Part shown: positions 33,359-44,235 of the stretch, in pieces
How positions within the stretch are numbered: the first letter of the stretch is position 1
How the letters are laid out: every line of letters begins with the position of its first letter
Notes under the pieces: generated by a model
The model's input: the letters and a program-made list of their open reading frames with translations, nothing else
Told to the model about the DNA's origin: nothing
Databases searched by the model: none
Assembly (NCBI GenBank): GCA_903813345.2
Contig: CAIIXF020000008.1
Location: forward strand, 13,810,822 to 13,874,821
DNA: 64,000 nucleotides
Direction: 5' to 3'
From: Owenia fusiformis
Lineage: Eukaryota > Annelida > Polychaeta > Sabellida > Oweniidae
Program-made: the position numbers and the translations under genes

Positions 33359-33676
33359 TGGGTTCAGATTCCGGTAATCGAGTTAAAAGTTGCATATCAT
33401 AGGGTCCAATTGGTACAACGTGATTCAATACTTGAGATCAGAGTTCAACACACTTACTTTAAAAGTTATTTAGACATTAACTGGGGGCAAATAAGTTCAT
33501 GTACATGTTAGATGACGAGGAAATGAAGTTGGATCTCACTGAAAGATTATCAATACCGTATATTGAAAGAGGGGTCATTGATCATTTATAACATGAACCA
33601 TATGTTATTCGATTCTATTGTGAGATTGATAGGAATGTGTTTGTTCTTATACCAAAAGAGAGAATGGTAATGTAAT
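33359..33676 (+). pseudogene. env-tail module, subtype C
   Basis: Joined to LTR A sequence. Blocks: CAGATTCCGGTAATCGAG (shared with 24,540), VQLVQRDSILEIRVQHTYFK, a GQ-type LDDEE stretch, IPYIERGVIDHL and EPYVIRFYCEIDRNVFVLIP in the DNA. Broken. Confidence 0.55.
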
Positions 33677-33698
33677 AAGTTATTGTATGTTATTCCAG

Positions 33699-33886
33699 TG
33701 GCTCAAGCACAAATCCAATCAAACTGGAATTTTCGGACAGAACAACAGAAGGTAGACAAATCTACTCAAACAGAGGATGTAAAATGTGGAGTTAGAAGAG
33801 AGACGCCATTTATTACGCCAGTACAGCCTATGAAAGATGTTGTATTGTCGGAGGCGACAATTTGTGTTGAAAAATATCTTATATGA
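33699..33886 (+). CDS. LC8-motif ORF, subtype C
   Basis: After GTTATTCCAG: AQAQIQSNWNFRTEQQKVDK, then STQTEDVKCGV. The VDKSTQTE core fits the LC8 consensus very well. C-terminal MKDVVLSEATICVEKYLI resembles the family B end. 62 codons from the acceptor. Followed by 160 bp with no features. Confidence 0.7.
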
Positions 33887-34050
33887 AGTATTAACGTTTC
33901 TAAAACCAAAGACATTTCAACGAAAGCAAATGACAGGACATTGAGACTTAACTATTTGGCTGCCGGGCCTTTTTAGCTATATGTGCTCAAAATGAGAAAA
34001 ATGTGTTTTTTAAGAAAATTCCAATACTTCTTGTTAACATCATAAATATA

Positions 34051-34160
34051 CAGAACGGTGATATCTCAGTTACTATCAGAACAATATGTAATCCGGTTTT
34101 ACTACGAAACTGAAAGGGGTATATATGTTTTAGTTCCTAGGGAGAGAGCTACAAACTGAT
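34051..34160 (+). pseudogene. env-tail fragment, family A
   Basis: Last ~35 codons only: AACGGTGATATCTCAG, ACTATCAGAACAATATG and TTTTAGTTCCTAGGGAGAG, matching the ends of other A tails. Confidence 0.5.
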
Positions 34161-34186
34161 TGTGTGTCATTCTGCCTTTGTTTCAG

Positions 34187-34392
34187 TGGCTCAAGCCCAA
34201 CTAAAGGGACCTGTGTTCAAGAACGTGAGTACCCAAACGAAGACTCCTATCAAAGTGGAGGGTCAGGAACCATCTCCGCGAGGTGAAAACCAAGGGGCTC
34301 CAGAGCCTAGGGCCAAGCGCCATCTGACAACAGACATTAGGAGCCTTACCACGCAGTCAATAGTCACAAAAACCACTGATACGATCTATTGA
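34187..34392 (+). CDS. LC8-motif ORF, family A
   Basis: After CTTTGTTTCAG: AQAQLKGPVFKNVSTQTKTP, then a Glu/Pro/Gly-rich linker, EPRAKRHLTTDIRS, TKTTDTIY. Closest to the copy at 1,821 (AKLKGPIFKEAS). Open, with an in-frame upstream ATG at 34,162. TQT is followed by K instead of the usual acidic residue. Confidence 0.7.
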
Positions 34393-35961
34393 AATTCAAG
34401 AACTAACCTTCCCCTACCATACCTGGAACTTTGGAACAATAGATAGTGAACAATAGACACTAGACTTTTCAAATACAAGAGAGAGAGACTATAAACTAAA
34501 AAGAAACCTTGGAAAACAGTAGCTGAAATAAACTCTTTTCATTTTTATGGGGGAAAAAGCCTTCAAATCAACGGTCTATCTGTAATAAAATAAATAAATA
34601 AAAATAATAGTGATAAAAATAAAGAAATTAATTTGACCATCTCAAATACTGCTTTGTAATTTATTGAAATAAAGGAAGAAAGCTGTTCAATAGCTGAAAG
34701 CCCGTCTAGTAATCCGATGAAAGTAATATTGGTTGATTTCTGAACTAATTAAAAATCTCACCTCTGTTTGAGAAATTATCTCCTTAAATATTCTTGAAGT
34801 TGAAATAGAAAGATGGTTCCTTCAAATGATATATTGTTCGACAGCAAGTTGAATTGAGGTACATATCTCTGGGCATTGATCTATAAGGTATCACAATATC
34901 CCCGAAATACTAGTGCATACGCCAACATTTTGAAAATTATCTGAATCATATACGGTGTAAAGATGACGTAATCTACCCTTGTGTGAAAAGAGTTAAATAT
35001 ATTAAATGCGGCTTCGAAGCTTGTAGATAATACCTATCCATTAAAGCTTGTAACATGAGTCCGCAGTACTAGCGGGTTTGAAAGTCAGTACCCTTTAGGG
35101 GGAATCAATCCTGTACGCAGAAGAGACTCCTTCCCTAGTTGCATAAAGATTAAGATGTAAATATTCAACTGATCTAACCCTATTTATTTGTATATATTAA
35201 CTGATTGATTGATTAAGGTGTAAATAATCAATTGATCTGAATATATTTATTCACATATATTTAACCACTAAATAATCACATATAATCGTATTAAACCATA
35301 TATCTATCATATTGAGTAAGTGCGTTGAATAAGATGAAGTGTACCAAAGGGTACGGTAGATGTCGGGGATTAAAGGATTAAACAGTGACATCTATGAATA
35401 AGGCGTATAATTATACATCGTACATATCATCATAATCATACTATAATCACTATATATTCATTTAAGTGTGATTGTTTATTATAAATAATATGATTTATAT
35501 AAATAATACACTAATCATCCAAGCCGGGGAGCTGACGAGGATCAGAGGAGGACCCGTAGATGTCTGAAGACACATTCGCAGCAGAGGAGGCGGATACCAG
35601 GGAATCCCTGATGTATGACAGATGATGCCTATAGCAGATGCTTGGAGCTGATGGATGTGAATGCTGATCATAGCCAGTGACAGATGATCAAGTGATCTGG
35701 TTGTCGATGATGAAATGCAGTTCCACTTATTCCAAGATACCCAGACACAGAGACATTTCCTTGGATGTTGACATTCAACATAAAATTTAAATTATGAACT
35801 CTTGAGTATGAAAGTCATCATGGTCTTTCACTACATTCATTGGAACCAGGCTCACGTCAACCTAATGGGTTGTTGCGCGACCGGAATGTAGTTGTATACA
35901 AAATATGTGAATCAGTAAATCAAACCTCAGACGAAGCGTCTGTAGTTCAAGTGTGAGGGGT
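34393..35961 (+). other. family A noncoding tail, copy 4 (longest)
   Basis: No gene over 1.57 kb. Early part AT-rich with AATAAATAAATAAAAATAA (about 34,588); conserved block 35,020-35,160; covarying stem about 35,825-35,895; pre-LTR hairpin 35,928-35,942. A locally distinct stretch at 35,530-35,720 replaces the shorter version seen in copies 2 and 3. Confidence 0.65.
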
Positions 35962-36679
35962 TGTTACAACCCGCTTTTCAGATTAATTAGTAATTGTAAT
36001 TAATTAATCAATTAATAATTTATATAAATTAATGTAATAATAATCCCAGTGTCTACAGGTTTGAGTAATACAATTATCTTTATGTAAGATCATCTGTCTA
36101 GAACTTAACATAACCTAAATGATTTATGACAATAGAATGTACTGTTTCACCTGTAACAGGTTGGAACTGGTTATGTATTTATAGTAACAAAACCCAATTT
36201 TCTGTCAAAAATATAATATTGATGTTTATTATTATCCAATCAAAATCTAAATACAAATTCAAATATCAGCAAGCTAAGCGTAATTTAAGCCCAAATTATA
36301 GCAAATATAAGCAATATTTTGACGGAATGATCAATGTAGCTCTACTTGTATATAAACAAGTGCCGGATTGCAGAAAAATGGAATCAATCAAAAAGCTTAC
36401 AAAATTACGGAAGGAAACAGAAACAAAACGGACCTAGGAAATATTCGCTAATTTTGGACTTATAACAAAAACAATTCGGACTTAGATAATATTAGGCTGC
36501 AACTCGGACTTAGGCACATGGAATCAGGAACAATGAATGGGAAGTAAAATCAATAAAGTCATAAGAACACAACATCTACTGCGTTAGTTAATTAAGAGGT
36601 AAAGACCTGTGAGTACCAGAGACCCACAAGATCCTGGAAACAGCCCTAAGTGATTATCGGTCACGCCTGGCCAGTGACA
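35962..36679 (+). repeat. LTR family A, complete
   Basis: 718 bp from TGTTACAACCCGCTTTTC to GCCTGGCCAGTGACA. TATA box TATATAAA at 36,349-36,356. Inner landmarks include AATCCCAGTGTCTAC, TTATTATCCAATCA and CGGACTTAG repeated three times in the U5-side half. Joined downstream to the last codons of an env tail. Confidence 0.8.
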
Positions 36680-36960
36680 TATATGTCCTAGTTCCCAGAG
36701 AGAGAACTGTGGCTTAACGAGATGCCACTTATTTTTATTTCCAGTGGCACCAGCCCAGATCAAGGAGTCTATCTTCAAAGAGGTGGGGACGCAAACCGAG
36801 GGTTTGGGGTTATTAAAAAAAGGAGCCATGTGAGAAAAGGGGGAAGGCGTCTGATCCCACGGCAAAGGATGAACTTCCGCTTGTCAAGAGGCATATGGTG
36901 TCTTCCACGACACACTCTTACATTACATCTAGCTCTACAGACACTGTGTATTAACAGAAC
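36680..36960 (+). pseudogene. env-tail end and LC8-motif ORF, family A
   Basis: Starts with the last codons of the env tail (TATATGTCCTAGTTCCC), then TTATTTCCAG at 36,744, then an ORF with KESIFKEVGTQTEGLG, a canonical TQT site. The remaining text still matches the family A basic patch and end. Broken. Confidence 0.6.
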
Positions 36961-37445
36961 TATAAACAACAAATACAAGCAATTGATACTAGACTTTTCG
37001 AAAGCCATACAGCTAAAATAAACCCACCTTGTTTTAAAAGAGGAAGGAAAACATCTTCAAAATCAAAAAGATATATGTAAATGGAAAATAAAAAAATAAA
37101 TTAAGTCGACCATCTCAAATATTGCTTTGTGATTTATTGATTGGGGAAGAAAGCGATTCATTTGCTGTAAGCCCGTCCAATAACCTAATGAATAATATTG
37201 GGTCGGTATCTAAACAAAGAAAATCTCAACTCTGCTTGAGATATTGTATCTTAAACCGTTCTTGAAGTTGATGAACCTTTTGTGATGAATAGTATTCTCC
37301 AAGCGATGCATGACAAGACCTGATCTAGGAGTGAAATCGTTTGAAATAGATCCCTAGGTGCTGATCTCTGAGGTATCACTATAACTCCAAGTACCTGCTA
37401 AAATTTTGAATATTATCTAAAACATATACCATGAAAAGATGGCGT
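36961..37445 (+). other. family A noncoding tail, partial
   Basis: No gene. Matches the first 450 bp of the tail (CCATCTCAAATATTGCTTTG, GAAAATCTCA, CTGAGGTATCAC), then jumps to the middle of LTR A. Confidence 0.55.
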
Positions 37446-37870
37446 AGTCTATCCTTGAGAACTGGTTATGATCATAGTAACAAAACTCGATTTTCTAAAA
37501 AAAAATTATATTGATGTTTATTATTATCCAATCAAAATCTAAATACAATTTCAAATATCTGCAAGCTAAGCCTAATTTAAGCCCAAATTATAGCTAATAT
37601 AAGCAATATTTTGACAGAATGATCAATGTAGCTCTACCTGTATATAAACAAGTGCCGAATTGCAGTAGATTCATTCGGAAATTGGAATCAATGAAATGCT
37701 AACAAAACTATGGAAGGAAACTTAAACAAAATGGACTTAAAATATTCGCTACTTTTGGACTTTTGAAATTTCAGCAATATTTCGGACTTAGAAAATATTT
37801 GGCTGCAACTCGGACTTAGGCACTTGGAGTCAGGAACAAGGTATGGAAAATAAATCATTGGAACTCTACA
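37446..37870 (+). repeat. LTR family A, partial (middle and 3' side)
   Basis: Aligns with 36,165-36,570 of the complete LTR, including the TATA region (CCTGTATATAAACAAG) and the CGGACTTAG repeats. It ends where helicase sequence begins; this is the downstream limit of the array. Confidence 0.7.
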
Positions 37871-39143
37871 TACACAGGGAGTGGAAAAAGCTTTATAACC
37901 AAACTTATTATAGCATATTTACAAATAGAAGTGTCTAAAAGCAGCTTGACTAAAGAGGTTGTAGCCTGTGCTCCAACAAGTACCGCAGCAGGAAACATCC
38001 TTGGAAAAACTATTCATTCTCTTTTAAGAATACCAATATCTAAATTTTTAGATTTTGAAAGTTTATCTCCAGTAACTCTTAAAAAATTACAATTAGAATG
38101 TAAAACAGTAACAATAATTATTATAGATGAAGTGTCCATGGTGTCAGATATTATGTTCACATATATAAGTAGAAGACTTTCTGAAATAAAAGATACATTT
38201 CTTCCATTTGGTGGATTAAATACAATTATTGTTGGGGACTTATTCCAATTAAGACCTATCAGAGGTAAAATGGTATATGAAAACAGAATTTTATGGGAAA
38301 TGTTTGAAACATTTCTTTTGAAAGAAAATGTTAGACAGCGCAAAGATAAGAAGTATTGTTCTATTTTGAACAGAGCTAGGTTTGGAATGTTAAATGCAGA
38401 AGATATTAAGGTGCTTACAAGTAGAAGTGTGTATGAAAAGGGTACAGCATTTAAAAATATATTGCATGCTTATCCTTTGAAATTATCTGTGCAAGAATAC
38501 AATGAAAAATGTCAAAAAGATTTACAAGAGGAAGTAACTATAATAAAATCTATATTCTTTTTTAACGCTAAAGATTCAGAAAGTTGTAAGACAGTGAATT
38601 CAAACTATATTTATTTATATAACTAATAATTCTACAGACACGGGAAATATACCCAAAACTTTAGGGGTATCTGTTGGTACAAGAGTAATGCTACAAAGAA
38701 ATATAGATACAGATAATGGACTTGTTAATGAAGCAATAGGCACAATACAATGAATACAAAAAAATAATGAAGTTGTGAGAATTGATGTTTTATTTGACAA
38801 TAAAACTATTGGAAAAGTGAACAATGTGAAGACAAATAACCACACGACAAGTATTACTATTAATACAATGACACATTCTTTTGAAAACAAAGGGAGACAT
38901 ATGAATATTACAGGATTTCCATCACTACCTTGTTGGGCTTGCACAATACACAAAATACAAGGACTAACAGTATCAGAAATATTTTTGGATATAGGAAATG
39001 ATGTTTTTGAAAATGGAATGTCATATGTTGGAATGAGCAGAGTAACATCTATTCAGGGATTACATTTACTAAAATTTACTCCATCAAAAGTAAAAGCAAG
39101 TGAAGATGTGTTAATCGAATATGACAATCTGTTAAAAAATTGA
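37871..39143 (+). pseudogene. Pif1-type helicase
   Basis: Superfamily 1B DNA helicase. It opens at the junction with LTR A already at the Walker A motif (GSGKS, 37,878-37,892), so everything N-terminal is missing. Then APTSTAAGNILGKTIHSL, Walker B IIIDEVSMVSD, motif III GDLFQLRPIRG, a NVRQRKDKKY block, and in the C-terminal part VSVGTRVMLQRN, CTIHKIQGLTVSEI and YVGMSRVTSIQGLHL. The middle section has a frame change near 38,620 and a stop near 38,752, so the gene is broken. Such helicases occur as host PIF1 and as helicase parts of Helitrons and other elements; no Rep domain is visible, so the source is undecided. Confidence 0.8.
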
Positions 39144-39330
39144 ATAAAAGGAAGGAAGGGAATTACAGTAAATAAGAAAATTACAAGCAAGATGTATAAT
39201 TTCAACATTTTTAATTGTTCATCAACAAATAAATATATATTATCACCAAAATCAACAATTAAACTAGATATCAATAATTTATATAAAAATAAAGACTTAA
39301 ATAAATAATTTACTACAATACAATACTATA

Positions 39331-40371
39331 CAGGGTGTTCCAAAAGTAACAGGACTGGTACTGGCATTTTGTCAATTTTGCACCGATTGTCTTCAAATTT
39401 TCACAAATTGTACTTTGAAGTATTGCAACTAAAATTGTATAGTTTCAGAAAAATTGATGAAATGCGGGTAGAGTTGTGGTTACTATAGTAACATGACATT
39501 ACAATACCCGGGGCAACTTTTTTTCTGAAAATGTGATATCTAACATTTTTGTATTACTGAAGAAAGCATCTAATTCACCTATTATAATACAACATTTCTT
39601 GTTTATTTTATTAGTTGCTTTGATGTAAAGGTGTCTCAGATTCAAGTATAATATCATTATAATTATATTTATTCAATTTCCGAGAATATCACTATGAATT
39701 ACAGTCTGAACAATTCATGGTTGAGTTTTTGAAAAGACCCAATTTGTAGCTAGTCATCCACCTTCATAACACACCTGCCCGCAGGTCACCATTAAAGACC
39801 ATGCAGCTATAGAGGAGCTGGTCTTGAGTTCTAAAACCATGCACCATACTCTCCTGATCATGCAACATCCAATCTTTACTTATATGGAGAATGGAATGCT
39901 AATCAGTGCTGTAAGATATTTAAAAATGAGAATGACCTTCTCCAAGGACCATGCGTGACATGTCCTCAAATGGGTTCAATCATGTGTTTGAGTCATGGAT
40001 ACAGAGTGCTACTCTTCTACTGACCAAAGAGGAGCCTCTTTTCCAAAGTACATAGGATACATAGGAATATCAAATTATGTAAAACAAATGTAAATCCCAC
40101 CAGTTGTTGCATTTTAACTTTGATATGGGATCTACAAAATGCTTAATGTTTCTTTCTGTCTTAATGTAACTTTCTGCGCGGAATGTTGCCCCGGGTATTG
40201 TGATGTCATGTTACCATAGCAACCATAACTCTATCCAAGTTACATATTTTTTGTCGAAACTTTGCAGTGTTAGTAACGATACATGAAAGTATATCAATTA
40301 AAATTTTAAAGACGATTGGTGCATATTTAACAAAATGCCAGCACCAGTCCTGTTACTTTTGGAACAACCTG
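39331..40371. mobile_element. non-autonomous mariner-type element, 1,041 bp
   Basis: Inverted ends CAGGGTGTTCCAAAAGTAAC and, at the right, the complement of CAGGTTGTTCCAAAAG; flanked by TA (39,329-39,330 and 40,372-40,373), the Tc1/mariner target duplication. The inverted repeats extend about 190 bp and include CCGGG(G/C)CAAC and a GTTACCATAGCAACCATAAC run. No transposase frame is seen in the middle. It separates the helicase from the OB-fold-like exons, so it inserted later. Confidence 0.85.
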
Positions 40372-40373
40372 TA

Positions 40374-40445
40374 CTAAACTTTACTATACTATATTATACT
40401 ATACTATACTACACTATATTATACTTCATTACAATATTATTTGTA
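40374..40445. repeat. TACTA/TATAC-type simple repeat
   Basis: Imperfect ACTATACTATATTATACT repeats immediately after the mariner-type element; the same motif occurs just before its left end (CTACAATACAATACTATA). Confidence 0.7.
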
Positions 40446-40606
40446 TATTACTATTACTATATATTACTTTAATCATAAATATATTAAATTACAGATTATT
40501 ATATTATAAAAACAATGGAACACTGAATTCATAGAAGAGAAATATTTTTAAATAATCAAATTATAAAATAATAGTTTTGTTATAAAAGTGTTGTACATTT
40601 CAGAAA

Positions 40607-41430
40607 GAAAACAATACTATCAATGAGGGAATATATAAGACAACTGAAGAAACATGTACAATAGTTGCTAAAGTTCTTGAAGTGGGCCAAAATGTAACAT
40701 ACTCTCTACCTAATGGAAGCAAACGCTCCTATTATTTGATTTCAATAGCAGATTCATCAACAAAAACTACAATGAGGGTCTATGGTGGAAAGAAAATACA
40801 GAAAGGAATGACATACAGGTTTGTATACATTTTAATAGAAAAATAAAAAAGATACTTCTTATTCATGTTTAAGAACAATGTAATATTAAGAATTATACAA
40901 TAATGTTAAAAATGTTTTTTTCAGATTTGCAAAGGTTATAAGAAAGAACAGTGAAAATGCATTCCTCTGGTTAGTGTACAGCTCTATGGTAGGCATGATA
41001 AAGCCAATACATATTCCAGAAAAGGTTTTACAAGAAGACATCACTGGAAATCCAAAACCTAATGAAGAGCGCACACTGCTAGAAGCGGTAGGATGCCGAG
41101 CTACTTCCACTGTACAAGGAGTAGTTCTTCATGTAATTGAATATTTTTTATTATTCTATTGAAATCCCATGGTCAAATTTATATACTGCATTGAAGAAGT
41201 AATTAACATAACATAAATAATTTTGGCAATACAATTTTATTATTGATGATGTTATTTGTCGTTCATATCTGATGACAAATTTAAAGAAATGGTCAACATT
41301 GAAGATATAGATGAAATGGATGATGCTGACTTTGTTTTACAATTCCCAACAGATGTACCAATGGAGATAAAAATAACCGGTTTGAACAGTGTTGAGATAT
41401 ATGATGCATGCTCAAATGCAGGTAAAATAG
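40607..41430 (+). CDS. possible OB-fold (RPA-like) protein, three exons
   Basis: Exon 1 (about 40,607-40,818) has EETCTIVAKVLEVGQNVTY, YYLISIADSSTKTTMRVYGG and a KGMTYR end, resembling an OB-fold strand pattern. Exon 2 follows a TTTTTTTCAG acceptor at 40,924: FAKVIRKNSENAFLWLV, RTLLEAVGCRATSTVQGVVLH. Exon 3 (about 41,256-41,422) has VNIEDIDEMDDADFVLQFP and MEIKITGLNSVEIYDACSN, ending at a GTAAAA donor-like site. I infer single-stranded DNA binding, as in RPA; the adjacent helicase makes that attractive. Exon borders are estimates and the true ends are unknown. Confidence 0.45.
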
Positions 41431-41489
41431 TAATAAATAGCACTTATACCATAATAGTGTGAAGGATTTACACCCCCCCTTTTTTTTAG

Positions 41490-42494
41490 TATCAACACCT
41501 TCCAACTTCCAAGTCCCAGTTTGTAACTCAGTACCCAAGTCCCAAGTACCTAAGTATCAAAATGTTGAGCCTGAAAACCAAGGAGCTGTTGGTGTTAGCC
41601 AAATTACCCAACCTCAATCCAGGGATATACAAAGTGTTATGGCAGAGCTTGAAAGGCTTAAGATGAGAAACTCTGATCTTGAAGAACGCAACCAAACTTT
41701 AGTCCGTCGACAAATTACTACTCAACATGCTATCTGTATTTTGTAACCAGAAGCACCAATAAGACTGGGATGAAAATTACCCTTGTTAACCTCTGCTTAT
41801 CGCAGTTGTAAACACGATACCACTGACTACAGCCCAAACATGTTGATGTTAGGGCGTGAACATCATACCCCCATGATATTAATGGTGGGTGGACCACCAC
41901 GTAACGAAAACATGGATAGGACTGAAATTCAGTATGCACGGGAATTGCATGATAGAAATATATAGTTTTGTTCGAGTAAATCTAAAGAAAAACATGGAAC
42001 GTCAGAAGGGTGACCATGACACAAGAATTGCATGTAATTCCTTTGGCCCTGGTGATGCTGTATACGTTAGAGACACTACCAAGACAGTTGGTATAAGTCC
42101 TAAATTGAAATCAGATCTATACAAGGGTCCCCAGCTGATTATCAGAAAAAAGAGCTATCTTTTGTACGAGGTGCAGTCATCCATGAAGGGAAAGCGGAAA
42201 ATTATTCACCACGACCGACTAAAGCCGTTTAACTCGGACAAACCACCTTGGATAGTTCGCTTAAAAGTTGCCTTAGGCAAGGACCCACGGGTCAAGACAA
42301 AGACAATGGAGGTGTCTTGCCAGACCCTCAAAACAAGCAAAAAGCATAGCAGGAACACTCAGACGACATCAAACACCTTTGTTGGTAAATCAACACAGAC
42401 ATACAAAGTGGCAAAAGTAATAAGCAGCAGTACGGAGGGCGGATTAAGAGGGGGAAAACGTGAACGTGCCCCCGTGGATCGCTATGGAATTTAA
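41490..42494 (+). mobile_element. Ty3/gypsy relic, integrase C-terminal part (fossil)
   Basis: The start (41,490-41,745) may be a short gag-like piece with a coiled coil (IQSVMAELERLKMRNSDLEE). From 41,783 it is integrase: LTSAYRSCKHDTTDYSPNML, LGREHHTP, then from about 42,040 the C-terminal domain FGPGDAVYVRDTT, SDLYKGPQLIIRKKSYLLYE, KIIHHDRLKPFN. The tail after that is basic and contains three TQT-like sites (SCQT, NTQT, KSTQT between 42,313 and 42,401). Partial and broken; no LTRs recognised. Confidence 0.75.
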
Positions 42495-43290
42495 TGATCA
42501 AATTTAATTCATGTGATTGACCAAGTGAAATGTGGCACATATCGAGAAATCACACAGGGCGCTTATTCTAGTGAACAGAAGTCTGGGAATTCTAAAATTA
42601 CCCGGGAATTATTTTTGAATTTCTACTTCAGGAAGAATCAATGCTGATGCATACTGCTTGCTCGGGTTCAATTCCAGTGAGACAGGTGTTTCTAAACCTT
42701 GATTTCTTTGCTATGATAAGCTGGGTCTTATGTGCCCATAGCCAGGGTAACTGTGTGTTCATAAAGAGCAATGGAGTGCTTAACAAGCTAGATGCTTTTA
42801 TATTAGTTATAAGTTACAAGGATTTGCTGATCTATGAATAGTACTGTCGTCTGTGGTCAGACCGAATAGTAGATAGTAACATGTGCCAAATTATTAAAGA
42901 GTAACATTCACTTGGAATTAAAGCAACATCAATTTACCCCCTCCCTTCCTTACTGAATGATAACTTTACATTTTTATGTAAAAAAGAGTGCCAATTACAT
43001 GTATGCCAAGCCGTGTCTGTGTTGTGTCCACATATTGCAGTATGCCCAACAGGAGCTGCTCAGCTGATCTGAACTTATGCTAACATTTATACTATTAGGA
43101 TAGAACAGTATATTCTGTATATCACACTTGTAGAGCATTGATGCCACAAGCTAAGTCCCAAGTAACAAATTGTTTAACAATTTTATAGTACATTCCTCTC
43201 AAGTCCAAAATATCTGACTATGTTTAGGAACATTCTCCTTTTGTTTACTCTTGCTTATTAATGGATATTTAAGGGCATAAATCTTCTCTA
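42495..43290. other. no gene seen
   Basis: AT-rich, no credible frame or repeat. Ends at a possible 3' splice site (CTTCTCTAG, 43,291) ahead of the C2H2 gene. Confidence 0.5.
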
Positions 43291-43350
43291 GGAAAAAAGC
43301 AAAAGAAGGACTTTGAGTCCAACCTTGAGGAAACATTCTTTGACAAAACT

Positions 43351-44235
43351 ATGGAGACCAGTTCTAATTCACTGCATTGTCCTATCTGCCATTTCACTTG
43401 CAAGACTTCAACGTATACAAATCTATTGAGACATTTAAAAACACATTTGCCATGGTCTTTCAATAAACATTTATGTCTAGTATGTAAAACAGGATTCGGA
43501 CATCATAAGAAAAGATTGGAGAAACATGTAGAAAAACATACTTCTGAGGAAATAGTCCATGCATTAAGGACGGTGGACATTATTGCTAAAAGAACAGAAT
43601 ATTTTGACAGTTCCAGTCCGATTACAAACCGGAGTCTTATATCATTACTAATTAACGAGGATTATCATGCGATTTTTAACAGTAAAGAGCTACAGGTCCA
43701 GTCCACAACTAAAGACACAGGGTCACCCAATTTACGGGAATTAGACGATTTAGACTCCAGCATCCTTCAAAGAGACAAACCCAATACCAATTGCTCTATG
43801 CAGATGTCAAGTTCCATGTCAACACCACCTGCATCGTCTTACTGCGATATCTCTGAGACAGAAGGCAACGATATTGATCAAGTAAACATGCCTCAAAAAA
43901 CAGATTTTGCGGCCTCGTGTGCCCCTAACCCCCCACCTGCAACTATAGACACTTCTGCGAAAACAATTACCTCCATTGATCTGGCAGCATTATCAGCAAA
44001 AATAGCGAACTTAGAGCAGAAGCTTGATGCCCAGACTTCCTCTATTTTGCAAAATCAAGCCCAAATCATGCTGGCCGTTCAGCAGGGAGATATCAATGTG
44101 AAGGAATATCAAAGGTCACTAGCAGACATTGTACTTAAGGATATTGGGAGAGTTTTGGGCCATCTCCAAAAACTGTTTGAGCAGAAAACCCAGGGGGGCG
44201 AGAGATCGATGCTGCCCTCATGGAGCCCGACATGA
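43351..44235 (+). CDS. two-finger C2H2 protein with a C-terminal coiled coil
   Basis: Open frame of 294 codons, the longest in the window. Finger 1: C10, C13, H28, H32 (CPICHFTCKTS, HLKTH). Finger 2: C42, C45, H59, H63 (CLVCKTGFGHH, KHVEKH). A Ser/Thr/Pro-rich, low-complexity middle follows, then from about residue 210 a coiled coil (LAALSAKIANLEQKLD, ILQNQAQIMLAVQQ, LADIVLKDIGRVLGHLQKL). Upstream sequence stays in frame back to a splice-site-like CTCTAG at 43,291, so this may be an internal or last exon. Fingers plus a multimerising coil suggest a DNA-binding factor, either host or element-derived; I cannot name a family. Confidence 0.55.
   Translation: METSSNSLHCPICHFTCKTSTYTNLLRHLKTHLPWSFNKHLCLVCKTGFGHHKKRLEKHVEKHTSEEIVHALRTVDIIAKRTEYFDSSSPITNRSLISLLINEDYHAIFNSKELQVQSTTKDTGSPNLRELDDLDSSILQRDKPNTNCSMQMSSSMSTPPASSYCDISETEGNDIDQVNMPQKTDFAASCAPNPPPATIDTSAKTITSIDLAALSAKIANLEQKLDAQTSSILQNQAQIMLAVQQGDINVKEYQRSLADIVLKDIGRVLGHLQKLFEQKTQGGERSMLPSWSPT

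Noticed and set aside
36584-37008. Frames on both strands over LTR A and an LC8 ORF
   Set aside because: Overlap noncoding LTR sequence or are antisense to the LC8 ORF; not conserved in other copies.
38014-38343. Reverse-strand frame of 109 codons
   Set aside because: Antisense to the helicase Walker B region.
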